Positions 17,738 to 25,358 of a stretch of DNA of 64,000 nucleotides are shown here, in pieces (position 1 is the stretch's first letter; each line of letters opens with the position of its first letter). The position numbers and the translations under genes were made by a program. Location of the stretch: NCBI RefSeq assembly GCF_000826105.1, contig NZ_CCYK01000005.1, positions 62,001 through 126,000 on the forward strand, given 5' to 3'. The stretch is from Pseudomonas massiliensis (GTDB lineage Bacteria > Pseudomonadota > Gammaproteobacteria > Pseudomonadales > Pseudomonadaceae). The notes beneath the pieces are model-generated. The model saw only the letters and a list, made by a program, of their open reading frames with translations. It was not told the origin of the DNA and did not search any database.

Positions 17738-18454
17738 TCAGTGGCCGCCCAGATAGGCGTCGCGTACTTCGTCGTTGGCCAGCAGTTCCTGGCCGGTTCC
17801 ACTCATGCGGATTTGCCCGTTGACCATGACATAGGCACGGTCTGAAAGCTTCAACGCATGGTTGGCATTCTGCTCTACCAAGAAGATCGTCATGCCTTCC
17901 TGTGCCAGCTCCCGCAGAGTCGCGAAGATCTGCTTGACCACAATGGGCGCCAGGCCCAGGGAGGGTTCGTCCAGTAGCAACAGGCGCGGCCTGCTCATCA
18001 GCGCCCGGGCGATGGCAAGCATCTGCTGCTCGCCCCCTGACATGGTCATCGCGCGCTGGTTACGGCGTTCCTTGAGCCGTGGGAAGAGCGCGAACATCCG
18101 CTGCATATCTTCGTCAGCATGCTTGTCGCCAATGGGGATGGTACCCATCATCAGATTTTCCTCCACGGACATGTCAGGGAACACCCGACGCCCCTCCGGG
18201 GACTGCGCGATACCATTGGAGGCAATGTAATAGGACGATTTCTGACTGATATCCGTGCCCTGGTACAGAATCTGTCCTTTGGCAACCCGTGGCTGCCCGA
18301 AGATGGACATCAACAAGGTGGACTTGCCGGCGCCGTTGGCGCCGATCAGGCTCACGGTTTCCCCCGGGTCGATATGCAAGGAAACGTCCTTCAAAGCCTG
18401 GATAGGCCCGTAGTAAACGTCGATGCCCTTGAGCTCCAGAATAGGCGCGGTCAT
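17738..18454 (-). CDS. livF: Branched-chain amino acid-type ABC transporter ATPase LivF
   Basis: Second cytoplasmic ATPase of a LIV-type importer. The 238 residues have Walker A GANGAGKST near 38-46, Q-loop (AQSPEGR), the signature MSGGEQQM near 140 and Walker B LLLLDEPSLGLAP near 160-172. The ATG overlaps the livG stop by 4 bases, so the two are translationally coupled. The five-gene set livKHMGF is complete here. Transport of leucine, isoleucine, valine or related amino acids is the family default, not proven. Confidence 0.93.
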   Translation of the reverse strand: MTAPILELKGIDVYYGPIQALKDVSLHIDPGETVSLIGANGAGKSTLLMSIFGQPRVAKGQILYQGTDISQKSSYYIASNGIAQSPEGRRVFPDMSVEENLMMGTIPIGDKHADEDMQRMFALFPRLKERRNQRAMTMSGGEQQMLAIARALMSRPRLLLLDEPSLGLAPIVVKQIFATLRELAQEGMTIFLVEQNANHALKLSDRAYVMVNGQIRMSGTGQELLANDEVRDAYLGGH

Positions 18455-19326
18455 GCGAGTTCCTCCTCATCCGCGCCGAGGTAGGCAGCGATCACCTTGG
18501 GGTCGTTGCGAATCTGCTCAGGCTTGCCCGCGGCGATCACGTTGCCGTGGTCCAGTACCACGATGTCATCGGAAATGCTCATCACCATGCCCATGTCATG
18601 CTCAATCAACACCACGGTCATGTCGTGATGGTCACGCAAATGGCGAATCATGCCGCTCAGGGCCTCGGTTTCCTGCGGGTTGAGGCCCGCGGCCGGTTCG
18701 TCCAGGCAGATAACCTGCGGGCGGGTGCACATGGCCCTGGCGATCTCCAGGCGGCGCTGCTGCCCATAGGAAAGCTCGCCGGCCAACCGGTTGGCGCAGT
18801 CCACCAGGTCCACCACTTCCAGCCAGTAGAAGGCCGTGTCCATGGCTTTGGCTTCGGCTCGACGGTAGCCAGGAGTATTGAAGATACCCGCCAGCAGGTT
18901 GCGGTTCACCCACATGTGCTGCGCCACCAGCAGGTTTTCCACCACTGACATTTCCTTGAACAGCCGAATGTTCTGGAAGGTGCGCGCCAGGCCTGCTCTG
19001 TTCACCAGATGGGTGCCGCCGAACATCTTGTAATAGAGCCGACTGCAGAAGCGGCTCGGGGCAACGAAGTCCGAGGCCTTGAAGGACTCGCCCAGCAACT
19101 TGATCACTTCCACGCTGCCATGACGGGCATTGAGCTGGATGCGGCCGCCGCTGGCTTTGTAGAAACCGGTGAGGCAATTGAACACCGTGGTTTTGCCAGC
19201 CCCATTGGGGCCGATCAGGGCGAAGATGGAGTTTCTTCGAACCTGCAGGTTCACATCGCTGAGCGCCTTGATGCCGCCGAACTGCATCATCAGGTGTTCT
19301 ACAGAGAGAATGATGTCGTCGCTCAT
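18451..19326 (-). CDS. livG: Branched-chain amino acid-type ABC transporter ATPase LivG, with an insertion
   Basis: First cytoplasmic ATPase of the importer, 291 residues. It has Walker A GPNGAGKTT near 38-46, the signature LSYGQQRR near 180, Walker B VICLDEPAAGLNP near 200-212, and the LivG-type tail IRNDPKVIAAYLGADEEE. E. coli LivG and P. aeruginosa BraF, as I remember them, are 255 residues. The excess is mainly one insertion between GGRIQLNARHG and ARTFQNIRLF (about residues 66-115), where extra sequence such as ASDFVAPSRFCSRLYYK is present. The insertion is in frame and the core motifs are intact, so this is a variant rather than a damaged gene. Confidence 0.92.
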   Translation of the reverse strand: MSDDIILSVEHLMMQFGGIKALSDVNLQVRRNSIFALIGPNGAGKTTVFNCLTGFYKASGGRIQLNARHGSVEVIKLLGESFKASDFVAPSRFCSRLYYKMFGGTHLVNRAGLARTFQNIRLFKEMSVVENLLVAQHMWVNRNLLAGIFNTPGYRRAEAKAMDTAFYWLEVVDLVDCANRLAGELSYGQQRRLEIARAMCTRPQVICLDEPAAGLNPQETEALSGMIRHLRDHHDMTVVLIEHDMGMVMSISDDIVVLDHGNVIAAGKPEQIRNDPKVIAAYLGADEEELA

Positions 19327-20606
19327 GGTGCGACTCCTTTACGCGGCGCCACCCCAGTGCGGCTGATTCGGATAAGGCCACGTGGCCGCCAGATCATCAT
19401 CAATACCATCAGGATGCCGAACAGCAGCACCCGGTATTCAGCGAAGCTGCGTAGCAGTTCCGGCGTTACCGTCAGCACGAAGGCGGCGATTACCACGCCC
19501 ACCGTCGAGCCCATGCCACCAAGTACCACGATCGCCAGGATCAGCGCCGACTCGAAGAAGGTGAAGGAGGTGGGGTTCACGAAGCCCTGGTAGCTGGCGA
19601 AGAACACCCCTGCCAGGCCCGCGGTGGAAGCACCCAGGGTAAAGGCTGAAAGCTTGACCAGCACATGGTTCAGGCCCATGGCGCGACAGGCGATTTCATC
19701 TTCACGCAGGGCTTCCCATGCCCGCCCTATCGGCATGCGGGTCAGTCGGTGCTTGATATAGAGCACCAGCATTACCACGATGAACAGCACGGCGTAGATG
19801 AAGAGGAATTTCAGGTCCGGGTTGTAGGCGAAGCCGAAGTATTCATGGATGGGCACGCCGCCATCCTTGGCTCGGCGGCCGAACTCCAGGCCGAAGATCG
19901 TGGGAGAAGGGACGGGCACCCCGTTGGGCCCTCCGGTGAAGGACAGCCAGTTGTTGAGCACCAGGCGGATGATTTCACCGAAACCCAGGGTCACGATAGC
20001 CAGGTAGTCACCGTGCATGCGCAGCACCGGGAAACCCAGGATACAGCCTGCCAGGGCCGCGGCGATGGCGGCTAGGGGCAAGGCAGACCAGAACCCTAGG
20101 CCCAGGTACTGGTAGCCCAGGGCCAGGCCGTACGCGCCTATGGCATAGAAGGCTACATAACCCAGGTCCAGCAGCCCGGCCAGCCCTACCACGATGTTCA
20201 GTCCCAGTCCCAACAGCACATAGATCAGGCCCAGAATCACCACGGTGAGCATGTACTTGTTGGCGAAGACGGGGAACACCAGCGCGATCACGATCAGCAG
20301 CGGAATGATCCAGCGCAGGCGTGATTTATAATCCGGTGCAAGTACGTGGACACCACCGTCTGCGCCATCGAAGCCGTCCAGCATCCGTCGGCCTTGAGAG
20401 GACTGCAGGAACACACTGAGCAGAAAGCGGCCGGCCATTACCACGCCCACCAGGATCGCGGTGCGCTGGGGCTGCAGGTTGAAGCCGTAACCGTCCAGGA
20501 CGATCCCCACTATGGGGCCGAAGACGATCAGCGCCAGCAGTCCGGCCACGATAGTATCGATCAGACACTTCTTGAGGTTCATCGGTTTAGCGATTGCAGA
20601 AAACAT
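19323..20606 (-). CDS. livM: Branched-chain amino acid-type ABC transporter permease LivM
   Basis: Inner-membrane permease, 427 residues from the ATG at 20606, with about ten hydrophobic segments. It shows the family's GLGLNIVVGLAGLLDLGYVAFYAIGAY region and the EAA-like cytoplasmic loop GRAWEALREDEIACRAMGLN that docks the ATPase. The open frame continues upstream to 20987, but that part is livH in another frame. The ATG at 20606 has AAGGTG a few bases upstream and lies 2 bases past the livH stop. An ATG at 20582 is also possible. It overlaps livG by 4 bases. Confidence 0.9.
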   Translation of the reverse strand: MFSAIAKPMNLKKCLIDTIVAGLLALIVFGPIVGIVLDGYGFNLQPQRTAILVGVVMAGRFLLSVFLQSSQGRRMLDGFDGADGGVHVLAPDYKSRLRWIIPLLIVIALVFPVFANKYMLTVVILGLIYVLLGLGLNIVVGLAGLLDLGYVAFYAIGAYGLALGYQYLGLGFWSALPLAAIAAALAGCILGFPVLRMHGDYLAIVTLGFGEIIRLVLNNWLSFTGGPNGVPVPSPTIFGLEFGRRAKDGGVPIHEYFGFAYNPDLKFLFIYAVLFIVVMLVLYIKHRLTRMPIGRAWEALREDEIACRAMGLNHVLVKLSAFTLGASTAGLAGVFFASYQGFVNPTSFTFFESALILAIVVLGGMGSTVGVVIAAFVLTVTPELLRSFAEYRVLLFGILMVLMMIWRPRGLIRISRTGVAPRKGVAP

Positions 20607-20608
20607 GG

Positions 20609-21523
20609 TCACACCTTCGCCACGAGTGGGCGACCGAGCAGGCCTTGGGGACGGAAGATCAGGATCAGCACCAGCAGGGCGAAGCTGAAGACATCCTTGT
20701 AGTCGGAATTGACCAGGCCGGAGAACTGCGACTCCGCCACGCCCAGGATCAGCCCGCCCAACATGGCGCCAGGCAGGGAACCGATACCGCCGAGCACCGC
20801 CGCGGTGAAGGCCTTGATGCCGATGATGAAGCCGGCGTAGAAGTCGAAGGTGCCGTAGTTCATGGTCACCAGCACGCCCGCCAAGGCCGCCATGGCCGCG
20901 CCTATGATGAAGACATAGGAAATCACCCGGTCCGTGTTGATGCCCAGGATGGAGGCCATCTTGCGGTCCTGCTGGGTGGCCCGGCACATGCGGCCCAGCT
21001 TGGTGTACTTGATGATGTAGGTCAGCACGGCCATGCCGATGAAGGCGGCCACGATGATGAAGGCCTTGGTGTAGCTCAGCTGCACGAACCCGCTACCGAC
21101 ATGCAGGCGCCAGCCGCCCTCGAGCAGGGTTGGCACCCCCTGTTGCCGCGAGCCCTGGCTGAGCTGTACGTAGTTCTGCAGGATCAGGGATATGCCGATG
21201 GCACTGATCAGCGGGGCCAGGCGGGTGGAGTTACGCAAAGGCTTGTAGGCCACGCGCTCGATGACGAAACCGTACGCCCCGGTCACCACGATGGTGAAGA
21301 CCAGGGTGCCCAGAATCAGGAAAGGGAAAGACTCGATGCCGAAGAAGGACAGTACCGCCAGGCCGATAGCCGCAAGGTAGCAGGACACCATGTACACATC
21401 GCCATGGGCGAAGTTGATCATCCCGATGATGCCGTAGACCATCGTATAGCCGATAGCGATCAGCCCGTAGACTGAACCCAGGGTCAGCCCGTTGACCATT
21501 TGTTGCAGGAAGATACCGTCCAT
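20609..21523 (-). CDS. livH: Branched-chain amino acid-type ABC transporter permease LivH
   Basis: Second inner-membrane permease, 304 residues from the ATG at 21523 (MDGIFLQQMVNGLTLGSVYGL). It carries the family signature IGYTMVYGIIGMINFAHGDVYM near 28-49 and the ATPase-docking loop CRATQQDRKMASILGIN. Two ATGs stand in tandem (21526 and 21523). The GAGAG ribosome binding site is better spaced for the second. An in-frame extension to 21559 lacks support. livM follows 2 bases later. Confidence 0.9.
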   Translation of the reverse strand: MDGIFLQQMVNGLTLGSVYGLIAIGYTMVYGIIGMINFAHGDVYMVSCYLAAIGLAVLSFFGIESFPFLILGTLVFTIVVTGAYGFVIERVAYKPLRNSTRLAPLISAIGISLILQNYVQLSQGSRQQGVPTLLEGGWRLHVGSGFVQLSYTKAFIIVAAFIGMAVLTYIIKYTKLGRMCRATQQDRKMASILGINTDRVISYVFIIGAAMAALAGVLVTMNYGTFDFYAGFIIGIKAFTAAVLGGIGSLPGAMLGGLILGVAESQFSGLVNSDYKDVFSFALLVLILIFRPQGLLGRPLVAKV

Positions 21524-21620
21524 CATGCACTCTCGTGAACGTGTGGGAGCACCAGCCATTCCGCCGGGCAGGAGGGCTCGGTCAGGCAGGCCGGTCGTGT
21601 CGCGCAGGCAAGTGATGCAG

Positions 21621-21656
21621 AGCGGGGGCTTCCCGGGTTAGCTCAGGGCCCCCGCT
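21621..21656 (-). terminator. Strong hairpin between livK and livH
   Basis: AGCGGGGGC (21621-21629) and GCCCCCGCT (21648-21656) form a 9-bp GC stem just after the livK stop on the minus strand. No T-run follows. Such stems between binding-protein and permease genes usually stabilise the upstream mRNA or attenuate readthrough, giving more binding protein than membrane parts. Confidence 0.55.
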
Positions 21657-21663
21657 GCCAGGC

Positions 21664-22800
21664 TTATTTTTGTTTTTCGAGCTGCTTGTACTTGCCGTCC
21701 GGGCCCCACTGGTACACAACGTAGTCGGAGACTTTCAGGTCGCCTTTGCTGTCCCAGGTTTTCTCACCCATCACGGTCTTGACCGGGTTGGCCTTGAGCC
21801 ACTCGGCAGCGGCTTCGCCCTCGTTTTTCTTGGCGCCATTGAGGCCGGCTGCGATGGCCTGGAGCGAAGCATAGGCATACAGGGTGTAGCCTTCCGGCTC
21901 GTAGCCACCCTTGCGGAACTGGTCGACCACGGCCTTGGAATCAGGCAGCAGACGCGGGTCCGCACCAAAGGTCATGTAGACGCCATCCACGTACTGAGCG
22001 CCGCCAGCGGTAGTCACCAGCTCGTCGGTGACGATGCCGTCATCGGACACGAACTTCACATCCTTCAGGCCTTGCTCGCGCATCTGGCGTACCAATGGGC
22101 CGGCTTCCGGGTGCAGCCCGCCGAAGAACACCACCTCGGCGCCGGTGCTGCGGATCTTGGTCACCAGGGCGCTGAAATCTTTCTCGCCCCGGGTGAGGCC
22201 CTCTTCCAGCACGGGGGTCACGCCGCGCTTTTTCAGCTGAGCGGAAGTCGCATCAGCCAGGCCCTTGCCGTAGGTGTCCTTGTCGTTGATGACCGCGACC
22301 TTCTTGGCCTTGAGCATGTCGACGATATAGTCACCGGCCACGATACCTTGCTGGTCGTCACGGCCACACATGCGCAGTACGGTCTTGAGCCCGCGCTCGG
22401 TCACCGCCGGGTTGGTGGAGCCAGGGGTGATCGAGATAACGCCGGCCTCGTCATACACTTCCGAGGCGGGAATGGTGTTGGATGAACAGAAATGCCCTAC
22501 TACTCCGACGACCTTGTCCTGATCCACCAAACGGTTGGCTACTGCCACCGCCTGCTTGGGTTCACAGGCATCGTCCCCAGCCACCAGCACGATCTTCTCG
22601 CCATTGACGCCCCCGGCAGCGTTGATCGCGTCGGCCGCGGCCTGAGCGCCCTTCATGTACTGCTCGCCGAACGAAGCGTTGGCGCCGGTCATCGGGCCGG
22701 CCACGCCGATCTTGACGTCAGCCTGGGCATAGCAAGCGACGCCCATGGCAGTAGAAACCGCCAGGGCCAGAAAGCCTTTCTTGAAGAACGTCTGCGACAT
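21664..22800 (-). CDS. livK: Periplasmic branched-chain amino acid-type binding protein LivK/BraC
   Basis: Periplasmic solute receptor, 378 residues, with a Sec signal peptide (about 1-27, ending ACYAQA) and mature start DVKIGVAGPMTGANASFGEQY. It continues with the two-lobed LIVBP fold, including a disulphide-type pair (DDACEPKQAV and HFCSSNT) and SITPGSTNPAVTERG. It is the first gene of the minus-strand transporter operon; a 137-base gap with a strong hairpin separates it from livH. The leucine/isoleucine/valine assignment is by family. Confidence 0.92.
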   Translation of the reverse strand: MSQTFFKKGFLALAVSTAMGVACYAQADVKIGVAGPMTGANASFGEQYMKGAQAAADAINAAGGVNGEKIVLVAGDDACEPKQAVAVANRLVDQDKVVGVVGHFCSSNTIPASEVYDEAGVISITPGSTNPAVTERGLKTVLRMCGRDDQQGIVAGDYIVDMLKAKKVAVINDKDTYGKGLADATSAQLKKRGVTPVLEEGLTRGEKDFSALVTKIRSTGAEVVFFGGLHPEAGPLVRQMREQGLKDVKFVSDDGIVTDELVTTAGGAQYVDGVYMTFGADPRLLPDSKAVVDQFRKGGYEPEGYTLYAYASLQAIAAGLNGAKKNEGEAAAEWLKANPVKTVMGEKTWDSKGDLKVSDYVVYQWGPDGKYKQLEKQK

Positions 22801-22967
22801 GAGGTGGTGCTCCTGAGCTTTTTTGGTTTGGCACAGCGATATCTGTGTACTGCTCTTTTAGCTCCAAGCTTAGAGCAAGCGGCGTGCCACCAAATTGAGC
22901 GACGTGATTCCCCTATCGATCCTCATATGATCACCCGGCAAAAGCGAAGCGACAGTGCGGGACGTGC

Positions 22968-23020
22968 AACCCTCTAACGCGGGTTAGGTAATACTTGAAA
23001 CTTAAAAAGGAGCAACCCGC
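22968..23020 (+). promoter_or_regulatory. Competing inverted repeats around a leader ribosome binding site
   Basis: GCGGGTT (22979-22985) can pair with AACCCGC (23014-23020), which directly abuts an ATG. Its GGGTT can instead pair with AACCC (22968-22972). The first pairing puts the strong ribosome binding site AAGGAG (23007-23012) in the loop. The pairings are visible in sequence; a switching role is inference. Confidence 0.35.
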
Positions 23021-23071
23021 ATGAGCGAAACGGGCAACCATGACCGACTGCTCAGGGCAACCGCCCCGTAA
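23021..23071 (+). CDS. Possible 16-residue leader peptide upstream of pncB
   Basis: ATG AGC GAA ACG... reads [16 protein letters not shown] and stops at 23069-23071. It has the best ribosome binding site in the gap (AAGGAG, 8 bases before the ATG). Its stop lies 2 bases before an ATG (23074) whose frame runs into pncB. I do not recognise the peptide. It may be a regulatory leader or the remnant of a lost gene. Confidence 0.35.
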   Translation: MSETGNHDRLLRATAP

Positions 23072-23110
23072 CAATGAACGTAACGGAAGTGCACAACAGC
23101 GGTGCGCGCC

Positions 23111-23153
23111 CGCTACGACGCGCACCACATGCGTCACCGCGTAGCGTGGTGCG
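23111..23153 (+). promoter_or_regulatory. Interleaved inverted repeats in the pncB leader
   Basis: CGCTACG (23111-23117) pairs with CGTAGCG (23140-23146), and CGCACCAC (23121-23128) pairs with GTGGTGCG (23146-23153). The order A, B, A', B' is that of a pseudoknot or of two alternative hairpins. It lies about 125 bases before the pncB start. Confidence 0.35.
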
Positions 23154-23277
23154 TTCGAATGGGCTTGCCCTGTCATCGGGCCAGATGCTGCGCCACTATT
23201 TGACAGAACCGGTGTTGCTTTCCTTACTTTTCTCCCCGGTCGTTGTCAGAACGGCACTGGTTGACCTGGAGCTCTAC

Positions 23278-24483
23278 ATGATCGATTCATCCCTGGCATC
23301 GCCTCGCGACGAGCGCGTGATCCAGTCACTGCTGGACACGGACCTCTACAAGCTGTCGATGATGCAGGCGGTACTGCACAACTATCCCAATACCGATGTG
23401 GAGTGGGAGTTCCGCTGCCGCAATGGGGAAGACCTCAGGCCCTGGCTTGGCGAACTGCGCCGAGAGCTTGAGTGCTTGTGCGAGTTGGGGCTGACGGATG
23501 AGGACATGGCCTTCCTGGAAAACGTCAGTTTCATGAAACCGGATTTCCTGCGTTTCCTCGGCCTGTTCCGGTTCAACCTGCGTTATGTACAGATGGGCAT
23601 AGAAAACGATGAGCTCTATATCCGTCTGAAGGGCCCATGGCTCCATGTCATTCTTTTCGAAGTACCGCTACTGGCGCTTGTCAGCGAAGTACGCAATCGC
23701 AACCTGCATGCCGACGTTTCCTTGGGGCAAGCACGCGACCAGCTCTACCGCAAGTTCGACTGGCTGCGTGCCAATGCCAGCGAAGACGAACTGGCGGGCC
23801 TGCAAGTTGCCGACTTCGGTACTCGCCGCCGCTTCTCCTACGCTGTGCAGGAAGAAATCGTACGAGTGCTCAAGGCCGACTTTCCCGCGCGCTTCGTCGG
23901 TACAAGCAATGTGCACCTGGCGCGAAAATACGATCTCAAGCCTTTGGGTACCATGGCCCATGAGTGGGTCATGGCTCATCAGCAACTCGGCCCCCGGCTG
24001 ATCGACAGCCAGATCGCCGCGCTCGATTGCTGGGTCAGGGAATATCGCGGCCTGCTAGGCATCGCCCTGACCGACACCATTACCATGGATGCCTTCCTGC
24101 GCGATTTCGATCTGTATTTCGCCAAGCTGTTCGATGGTCTGCGCCATGATTCCGGAGACCCTGTGATCTGGGCTGAAAAGGCCATCGCTCATTACCGTAA
24201 GCTTGGGATCGACCCCATGACCAAGACCCTGGTGTTCTCGGACAGCCTCAATCTCCCCCGTGCCCTGGAGCTGTATCGGGTGCTGCGGGGGCGTATCAAT
24301 GTCAGCTTCGGCATTGGCACCAACCTGACCTGCGACATCCCCGGGGTCACGCCCATGAGCATGGTGCTGAAGATGACCAGCTGCAATGGGCAACCCGTGG
24401 CGAAAATCTCCGACGAGGCTGCCAAGACCCAATGTCGTGACCCGAATTTCGTGTCCTACCTACGCCACGTATTCAAGGTGTAG
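23278..24483 (+). CDS. pncB: Nicotinate phosphoribosyltransferase
   Basis: Cytoplasmic enzyme of the NAD salvage pathway: nicotinate + PRPP (+ ATP) to nicotinate mononucleotide. The 401 residues from the ATG at 23278 match the family length. The sequence has [20 protein letters not shown] near 18-37, the [15 protein letters not shown] segment, FGTRRRFSY near 180 and the phosphoribosyl site [23 protein letters not shown] near 206-228, whose His is the autophosphorylated residue. CTGGAG precedes this start by 7 bases. The frame stays open upstream to 23074 but adds 68 residues unlike the family. In P. aeruginosa and P. putida nadE follows; here azurin does. Confidence 0.93.
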   Translation: MIDSSLASPRDERVIQSLLDTDLYKLSMMQAVLHNYPNTDVEWEFRCRNGEDLRPWLGELRRELECLCELGLTDEDMAFLENVSFMKPDFLRFLGLFRFNLRYVQMGIENDELYIRLKGPWLHVILFEVPLLALVSEVRNRNLHADVSLGQARDQLYRKFDWLRANASEDELAGLQVADFGTRRRFSYAVQEEIVRVLKADFPARFVGTSNVHLARKYDLKPLGTMAHEWVMAHQQLGPRLIDSQIAALDCWVREYRGLLGIALTDTITMDAFLRDFDLYFAKLFDGLRHDSGDPVIWAEKAIAHYRKLGIDPMTKTLVFSDSLNLPRALELYRVLRGRINVSFGIGTNLTCDIPGVTPMSMVLKMTSCNGQPVAKISDEAAKTQCRDPNFVSYLRHVFKV

Positions 24484-24525
24484 GCACCAGCGCAACGGGT
24501 AATGGACAAGCGTAGCCGTGGCTTA

Positions 24526-24560
24526 AGCTCGCGACTGGCGCCAGGGCCCATTCGCGAGCT
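24526..24560. terminator. Hairpin in the convergent gap between pncB and azu
   Basis: AGCTCGCGA (24526-24534) and TCGCGAGCT (24552-24560) form a perfect 9-bp stem around a 17-base loop that itself contains the palindrome CTGGCGCCAG. Being symmetric and between convergent genes, it could act in both directions. There is no T-run, so it could also be a REP-like element. Confidence 0.5.
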
Positions 24561-24595
24561 CGCTACCGGAGGTAGGCCAACATGATCGCTGGCAT

Positions 24596-25045
24596 TCAAT
24601 CCACGACCCTGAACACCCCCTGCATCATCGCGGTATGCCCAGGGAAGCTGCAAAAGAAGCTGTAGCTCTCGCCTGGGCTCAGCTTCGAAGCATCGAAGGT
24701 GATGGTGTCTCGATCACCAGCGCCGATCAGGCGGGTATGGGCAATGATGCGTTCATCGTCTGGCTTGAGGTAACCCTCATCAATGCCGGCGCTCATCCCG
24801 TCACCAGCCACGTCGCGCATGTCGGCGGTCTTGCTCAAGACCCAGTTATGCCCCATTACCTGCACCGGAAGGCTGCCCGAGTGGGTCAGCGTAAGCGTGA
24901 AGGTCTTGCAGCTTTTGCTCACGGTCATTTCTTTCTGGTCGAACATCATCTGGTCGGTGGAGTCCACCGTGGCCTCGCAGGAGGCCGCCAGGACAGGCGC
25001 GGCCAACACCGCCAGCAGGCTGGCAACTACAGTTTTGAACAACAT
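24596..25045 (-). CDS. azu: Azurin (periplasmic blue copper protein)
   Basis: Periplasmic one-electron carrier, 149 residues with a 20-residue signal peptide (ending APVLA) and a mature start [15 protein letters not shown]. The type-1 copper ligands are present: Gly-His in VMGHNWVL (His of the GHNW), then Cys, His and Met in [14 protein letters not shown]. The family [23 protein letters not shown] region is intact. The ribosome binding site GGAGT is on the minus strand 7 bases before the ATG. The gene is tail to tail with pncB. Confidence 0.95.
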   Translation of the reverse strand: MLFKTVVASLLAVLAAPVLAASCEATVDSTDQMMFDQKEMTVSKSCKTFTLTLTHSGSLPVQVMGHNWVLSKTADMRDVAGDGMSAGIDEGYLKPDDERIIAHTRLIGAGDRDTITFDASKLSPGESYSFFCSFPGHTAMMQGVFRVVD

Positions 25046-25159
25046 GGGAACACTCCGGATGATGGGCCGACAGTTTGCCTATCGCGCCCATGGACAGATT
25101 CAACGAGCTCATCTTGCCTGCCGGGCGTAGCCTTCACAACATTACGGAAGGAGAGATCC

Positions 25160-25255
25160 ATGCGCCTCAATAGTTTTTTCAACAGTCTTCTAGCGGCCTA
25201 TGCCTGTGGCGCCAGCGGCGCTACCCCACAAACGGGCTGCGCCTGGCAACGCTAG
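25160..25255 (+). CDS. Possible 31-residue small protein
   Basis: MRLNSFFNSLLAAYACGASG... ends at a TAG at 25253-25255. The ribosome binding site GGAAGGAGAG is among the strongest in the window and correctly spaced from the ATG. The N-terminal half is hydrophobic with a Lys-free start, and the peptide has two Cys. I do not recognise it. It is divergent from azu (114-base gap) and 103 bases before the large toxin-like gene. Confidence 0.45.
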   Translation: MRLNSFFNSLLAAYACGASGATPQTGCAWQR

Positions 25256-25358
25256 CTTCGCCTGCCCTGCAAACGGCTTTCGCACCCTGACCATTTATGT
25301 AGCACCTTAGCACCGTCGTTGCCGGTTCAATGCAGGCTCCATCCTAGGGAGCCTGAGC

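Larger units (their letters stand above)
22801..23277. other. 477-base gap between livK and pncB with a structured leader
   Basis: This divergent gap holds the livK promoter region (minus strand) and the pncB leader (plus strand). No gene of normal size is seen. It contains a possible 16-codon leader frame at 23021 and two sets of competing inverted repeats, described separately. An open frame from 23074 runs in phase into pncB but its protein does not look like PncB before residue 69. Confidence 0.7.

Noticed and set aside
20607..20987. Long upstream extension of LivM on the minus strand
   Set aside because: It overlaps livH in another frame and has no hydrophobic segments of its own.
23074..23277. 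68-residue N-terminal extension of PncB
   Set aside because: The sequence is unlike the family, and the ATG at 23278 has its own ribosome binding site and gives the normal length. The region also forms RNA helices.
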